NCBI GenBank assembly: GCA_018267135.1 | Contig: JAFDZA010000014.1 | Location: forward strand, 612,609-676,608 | Reading direction: 5' to 3' | Origin: Bacteroidota bacterium | Lineage (GTDB): Bacteria > Bacteroidota > Bacteroidia > Cytophagales > Cyclobacteriaceae | DNA length: 64,000 bases | In this document: piece after piece, positions 61,301-64,000 of the stretch | How positions within the stretch are numbered: the first letter of the stretch is position 1 | Layout: the number at the start of each line of letters is the position of its first letter | Program-made: the position numbers and the translations under genes | The notes under the pieces: generated by a model | Told to the model about the DNA's origin: nothing | What the model saw: the letters and a program-made list of their open reading frames with translations, nothing else | The model's database searches: none

Positions 61301-64000
61301 AAGAGGGTTAATTTTTAAGTTCGTAGTTGTACTTACTGATGTACAAGGTCCTGCACCATCCGGATCAAGCGCTGTTATGGTCAATACTACCGTGGTGTTT
61401 ATTTCATTCGGGTTTTTATAGGTATAGGTAGCATTGGGGTTGTTTACATTGCTGAATGTGCCTGTTCCACCCGACCATATTGTGGTGGTAGTGGAGCCGC
61501 CAATGCTGCCCCCCAAAGCAATACTTGGCACATTCTGGCATATAGCCAAATTAGCCGGAGCAAAAACCTGTGCCGCCTGGTTAATATGAATACTGATCGT
61601 AGCCGATGCCGAAGAGCATGGCCCTGCCCCATCTGGATCATTGGTAGTTAATTTAAAAATAACCGTCTGAGTTACATCGCTTATACTGGGCGAGTAATTT
61701 GCCGTAACCGTACTCCCCGAAACATTGGAAGCCGATAAACTTCCGGTGCCGCTTACCACACTCCATAAACCCGTTACAGCACTTCCGCCAATAGTACCTG
61801 TTAAGGCAATGTTATTAGGCTGGCATACCGTGTAATTGGCCGGCAGCGAAACAGTGGCTTGTTTGGTAATAGAAACAAATGTCTGTTGTGACGTAGGATT
61901 GGAACAACCCGATGCAGCTACCGTAAAGGTATAAGTAACCTGAGTTGGCGTAGTAAAAGGCGTAGCTAATGTTTCGGTTATCGTTTGTCCGGCAGTAAAA
62001 GTTGCCCCAGGACTTAAAGTGCCTGTTACACCATTATAATTTACTGCCGACAATGAAATTACCGCACCGCTAGTGGGGCTGTTTAATTGAATATTGACAG
62101 GCGATCCTTCGCAAACGGCTGGCGTATTATTGTTTATCGAGAATACCGGTGAGGGATTTACCTGCACATTGGTTGACATAGGCACACCTGCTGCGCAACC
62201 TCCTATAATCGGCTCAAACTGATAGGTTACTGTAACCGGGGCATTAGTAGGATTGATCAATACTTCCGTTATCATTTGTCCGTTCGAATAAATTAATCCG
62301 GCAGTTAATGTTCCGTTCACGGCTCCATAGGTTACAGACTTCAAGCGTATTTGTCCACCGGTAACGGATGTATTCAAGGTTATATTAGCTTGGCCACCAG
62401 AACAAATGGTGGGTGCAGAATTGGTGTAGTTAAATGCCGGTGCCGGTAATACTTGCACCGTAGTGCTTTGGGTGCTTACACTCAAGGGGCAAGAAGGTGA
62501 CGTTAATGGTGTAGTTACCGTAAAAGTATATGTAATCGTAATGGGGTTATTGGTAGTATTCACCAATCCGCCTGCACTTTCATTAATAACTGCCCCCGTA
62601 AGGAACGTTCCTCCGGCCGCATACAATCCACCTGTAACAGATCCGTATGTTACATTCTGCAACGACATACTTGCTCCGGTAGTAGGGCTTGTTAAAGTAA
62701 TAGAAGGTTGAGTACCACTACAAATAACCGGTGTAGCGTTGGTAATCTGCATCGTTGGGTTAGGGTTAACAATAACCGTGGCGCTCTTACTCGCACTGGG
62801 CCCGCAGGCTCCTACAATCGCCTCAAACTGATAGACAACGGAAAGAGGGCCATTGGTAGAGTTCGTTAATACTTCTGATACCGACTGCCCATTATTAAAT
62901 AATGCCCCCACCGACAATGTGCCAGATACCGATCCGTAGGTAACAGCTTTGAGCCTGATCTGCCCACCGATTACCGGTGTGTTGAGTAAAATATTGGTTT
63001 GACTTCCCGAACAAATCTGTGCTGTAGAGTTAGTAACTGAAAGCGAAGGGATCGGTTGAACGGTAACTACATAGTCTTTAGCAACTCCGCTGCACACGCC
63101 TATTGAAGGCGTGATGTGATAGGTTACTGTTCCTTGTGTAATCCCTGAATTAGAAGGGCTGTCGGTAATGACCCCCGATCCGGAGATGGTATTCCCGGTA
63201 ATCGAACCTAAAACAGAACTTGTCCAAGTGTATGTTGTTCCTCCAATAGAGGAAGTGGGTGTAAAACTCAAGGCCGTCCCGCTACAGATAGTCGTCTGCA
63301 ACTGGGTTGCCGTATTCGTGATGACCGGGCTCGGGTTAATGGTTACTGTTACCGGAATGGATGCACCTGTGCATCCATTGGCTGTGGGGGTAACCGAATA
63401 ATTTACTGTACCTGGGTTCACTCCGTCCGTGCTGAATAACTGCTGACTGATGGTAGCCCCACTCCCAGCCGTCATCCCCGTGGCATTCGTACTGCTCGCT
63501 ACAGTCCACGTATAGGTAGTGCCTGCTACTGCATTCGGATTCGTGATTGCCACCGAAGTCGTTTGCCCGCTGCAGATCGTCTGGTTGCTGGCGGCCGCAT
63601 TCGGTACTGGTTCTACCGTAACCAAATAGTTTACCGGCATGCCCGCACAAGTATTGAACGTAGGAGTAATTTTGTAAGTAATCACACCCGCTGAACTTCC
63701 CGTGTTTACCGGGCTGTCGGTAATTGCTCCTGTGCCCGAGGCCGTAACCCCTGTCAGCGATCCGGTGAAGGTACTTGTCCACGAATAGGTGGTCGTTACT
63801 CCTGTATTTGATGTGGGTGTAAAATTCAAAGAGATTCCGCTACAGATAGTTGTCTGAAGTTGTGCAGGCGTATTCGTCACCACCGGGCTCGGGTGGATCG
63901 TGATCGTAAAGGTCTTCTGGTTCAAGCCTGTGCTGCTGCAACCGTTGCTGGTCCCTGTCACCACGACTGTCCCCACAATGTCTGCTCCCGTGTTGTTGGC
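58385..64000 (-). CDS. Giant repeat-rich T9SS cargo protein (5' truncated)
   Basis: The frame is open to the window edge, so the N terminus is missing; at least 1871 residues are visible. From the edge: PKD-like/Ig-like repeats of two kinds (~61840-63940), two T-x-C-Q-P/N repeats with DPDGAGPC (~61290-61835), further Ig-like stretches, two PKD domains (FNYGDGSNQI; WNFGDLTP) at ~60180-60660, a jelly-roll-like segment (YFENFEN...QYSTDGGVSWQIVGP, ~59730-60110), a thioredoxin-like segment (~59100-59430) and a T9SS type A sorting domain (YPNPAESKFYLSL ... GVYIVAIGAPGQ) in the last ~80 residues. It is a likely surface adhesin or polymer binder exported by T9SS. Confidence 0.9.
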   Translation of the reverse strand, partial: ANNTGADIVGTVVVTGTSNGCSSTGLNQKTFTITIHPSPVVTNTPAQLQTTICSGISLNFTPTSNTGVTTTYSWTSTFTGSLTGVTASGTGAITDSPVNTGSSAGVITYKITPTFNTCAGMPVNYLVTVEPVPNAAASNQTICSGQTTSVAITNPNAVAGTTYTWTVASSTNATGMTAGSGATISQQLFSTDGVNPGTVNYSVTPTANGCTGASIPVTVTINPSPVITNTATQLQTTICSGTALSFTPTSSIGGTTYTWTSSVLGSITGNTISGSGVITDSPSNSGITQGTVTYHITPSIGVCSGVAKDYVVTVQPIPSLSVTNSTAQICSGSQTNILLNTPVIGGQIRLKAVTYGSVSGTLSVGALFNNGQSVSEVLTNSTNGPLSVVYQFEAIVGACGPSASKSATVIVNPNPTMQITNATPVICSGTQPSITLTSPTTGASMSLQNVTYGSVTGGLYAAGGTFLTGAVINESAGGLVNTTNNPITITYTFTVTTPLTSPSCPLSVSTQSTTVQVLPAPAFNYTNSAPTICSGGQANITLNTSVTGGQIRLKSVTYGAVNGTLTAGLIYSNGQMITEVLINPTNAPVTVTYQFEPIIGGCAAGVPMSTNVQVNPSPVFSINNNTPAVCEGSPVNIQLNSPTSGAVISLSAVNYNGVTGTLSPGATFTAGQTITETLATPFTTPTQVTYTFTVAASGCSNPTSQQTFVSITKQATVSLPANYTVCQPNNIALTGTIGGSAVTGLWSVVSGTGSLSASNVSGSTVTANYSPSISDVTQTVIFKLTTNDPDGAGPCSSASATISIHINQAAQVFAPANLAICQNVPSIALGGSIGGSTTTTIWSGGTGTFSNVNNPNATYTYKNPNEINTTVVLTITALDPDGAGPCTSVSTTTNLKINPLPFVFFTGLPATMAQNDAPVTLTGNNSGGAFTILPVTSSLTNPQSSPVDRVTFDPSIMTLGVNTVDYTYTNANGCKKDTARSIIINPVTSVNYIVNGKVTLSTGEIPLCSNEGTLALVPNVDITTGLPPTGFYAAHGPDSVILASHIIKVGSNYFISTDSLPSNAYPLTFVFKNSFGATSTYTHTLLVYPSPKPKFTPLNNCVVTAIKFKTNSSISPSSLTPSNPATFVFNYGDGSNQIYYYPAFGDTSTATHAYAMPKKYAVSLTMTTDKGCSTTSPIDSLKIGNPPTPTFTWSAICTNDSTKFVDHSFPGIVSTITNLEWNFGDLTPAVSGVPSAKVTNQAANHTGGTYSNPNHKYTANGTYTVTLKVNNNNGCYATSPFKKVFILDYKTKKVLVDSAYFENFENATSKGGGWIPEVPNGYFATNSTPTNLILSDTSWVWSKPNGLVIKPAPQTGNYSWWTGKNSNSYFYYENSAVNGPCFNLTKLNRPMVSLDYWVNTEVNSDGAVLQYSTDGGVSWQIVGPLAGLPAAQRNQGINWYSPGAIVTSNPGEQPSFGPYGWTGSTQAAWYHGSYNLDMIPLVNPLNNLDTLRKQVRLRIAFASKGAPSGNAKYDGFGFDNFFVGNKIKNVLFENFTNANQTGSVNAEANFNTLYQTQRTARRGESDFNYLQYHVRFPSPDIFSQANADDASARALFYNVQQPPYTVMDGIQVGAFASGDYSQFLNGVEIDRRALRKPQILITKVDTIATGSKNKINARIHIKADTVITFPIYGNIALVEDSVLVSGSYYTHVVRKLLYSASGSTPSLQTLTPGGLDSLVLTNPVNNGVTTLDCQINDPTKLRLVAWVQNIDPLKRGRQEIIQSYVLRVKPNSKAGQVITGVESTTGILDDIVLYPNPAESKFYLSLPGDYPTGSVWKIADQRGIYVLSGNFNDAFGGKKTIDISSLINGVYIVAIGAPGQNPAYRKLIVLN
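61840..63940 (-). repeat. Ig-like protein repeats inside the giant T9SS gene
   Basis: Two repeat types, read on the minus strand. Type A (~63050-63940) centres on TICSG...FTPTSS..G..Y.W and recurs about three times at ~280-bp spacing. Type B starts with ICSG or VCEG near 63025, 62725, 62410 and 62110, i.e. four units of ~305 bp (GGQIRLKxVTYGxVxGTL in units 1 and 3). Units 1 and 3 are closer to each other than to 2 and 4, so pairs may have duplicated together. Confidence 0.75.

Noticed and set aside
63336..63782. 148-codon frame inside the giant T9SS gene
   Set aside because: Shifted frame of low-complexity Ser/Thr-rich repeats; Cys, Gly and His-rich translation with no family resemblance.
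1..64000. CRISPR arrays, insertion sequences, integrases, defence genes
   Set aside because: No regularly spaced direct repeats, no transposase or recombinase signature, and no nuclease, methylase-restriction or toxin-antitoxin pair could be recognised on either strand.

Overview
This window reads as ordinary chromosome of a Bacteroidota bacterium, most likely order Cytophagales. The evidence is the repeated promoter element TAnnTTTG with a TTTG-like -33 box 19-21 bp upstream, near absence of Shine-Dalgarno sequences, two secreted proteins with type IX secretion (T9SS) C-terminal sorting domains, a long Bacteroidota-type signal peptidase I, and the order yidC / parA-parB-DUF5683-dapB-lepB. 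I see no phage, insertion sequence, plasmid backbone or CRISPR array. The assignment below order level is not supported by the sequence alone.

Layout. 1-4.7 kb: end of yidC, chromosome partitioning genes parA-parB, a DUF5683 membrane protein, dapB and lepB. 4.7-9.0 kb: ung, apaG, a methyltransferase, a coiled-coil membrane protein and a conserved 474-residue protein of unknown function. 9.2-12.6 kb: a first fabH, a small conserved-looking protein, an S41 protease and a lipoprotein. 12.8-15.4 kb: a NarL-type response regulator with its 7TMR-DISM sensor kinase. 15.4-19.4 kb (minus strand): HIT protein, greA with a structured leader, a pentapeptide-repeat membrane protein, mgtE and rsmA. 19.5-25.6 kb: pdxA, a TerB-like protein, yceD-rpmF, a second fabH, efp, accB and accC, mostly translation and fatty-acid synthesis genes, closed by a clear terminator. 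25.7-32.4 kb: a large secreted BNR-repeat protein, a 660-bp gap holding tRNA-Gly(CCC) and a possible non-coding RNA, a GH16 glucanase lipoprotein, maf, a family 9 glycosyltransferase and ppa. 32.4-36.1 kb: an accessory-looking stretch with a T9SS-sorted subtilase, a Cys-rich lipoprotein and a decayed lipoprotein gene. 36.2-41.3 kb: a second TerB-like protein, a Gfo/Idh/MocA oxidoreductase, PPK2, an NTF2-like secreted protein, a CoA-binding protein and an FAD oxidoreductase. 41.4-45.1 kb: tyrS, a PAP2/sphingomyelin-synthase-like membrane protein, a phytanoyl-CoA-dioxygenase-like enzyme and an SDR. 45.1-55.0 kb (minus strand): an envelope cluster (TPR protein, beta-barrel, SPOR protein, TonB-like protein, Omp85-like barrel), then holA, a rhomboid protease and a third TerB-like protein. 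55.1-58.4 kb: a sigma-54 activator and a soluble hybrid histidine kinase. 58.4 kb to the edge: a giant repeat-rich T9SS cargo protein cut by the window end.

How the genes fit together. Housekeeping functions dominate: chromosome segregation, protein export and membrane insertion, lysine/peptidoglycan precursor synthesis, fatty-acid initiation and acetyl-CoA carboxylation, translation (EF-P, L32, TyrRS, 16S rRNA methylation) and transcript elongation (GreA). The surface-facing layer is typical of gliding or polymer-degrading Bacteroidota: T9SS cargo, lipoproteins, GH16, and outer-membrane barrels. I did not find a clearly new defence or mobile system. The best leads are the greA leader hairpin sitting at the predicted transcript start, the direct-repeat parS-like half-sites in the parA promoter, the unexplained 28857-29308 stretch, the TPR/barrel/SPOR/TonB/Omp85 cluster, the PAP2-PhyH-SDR lipid-like module and the Cys-less thioredoxin-like region I suspect inside the giant T9SS protein.
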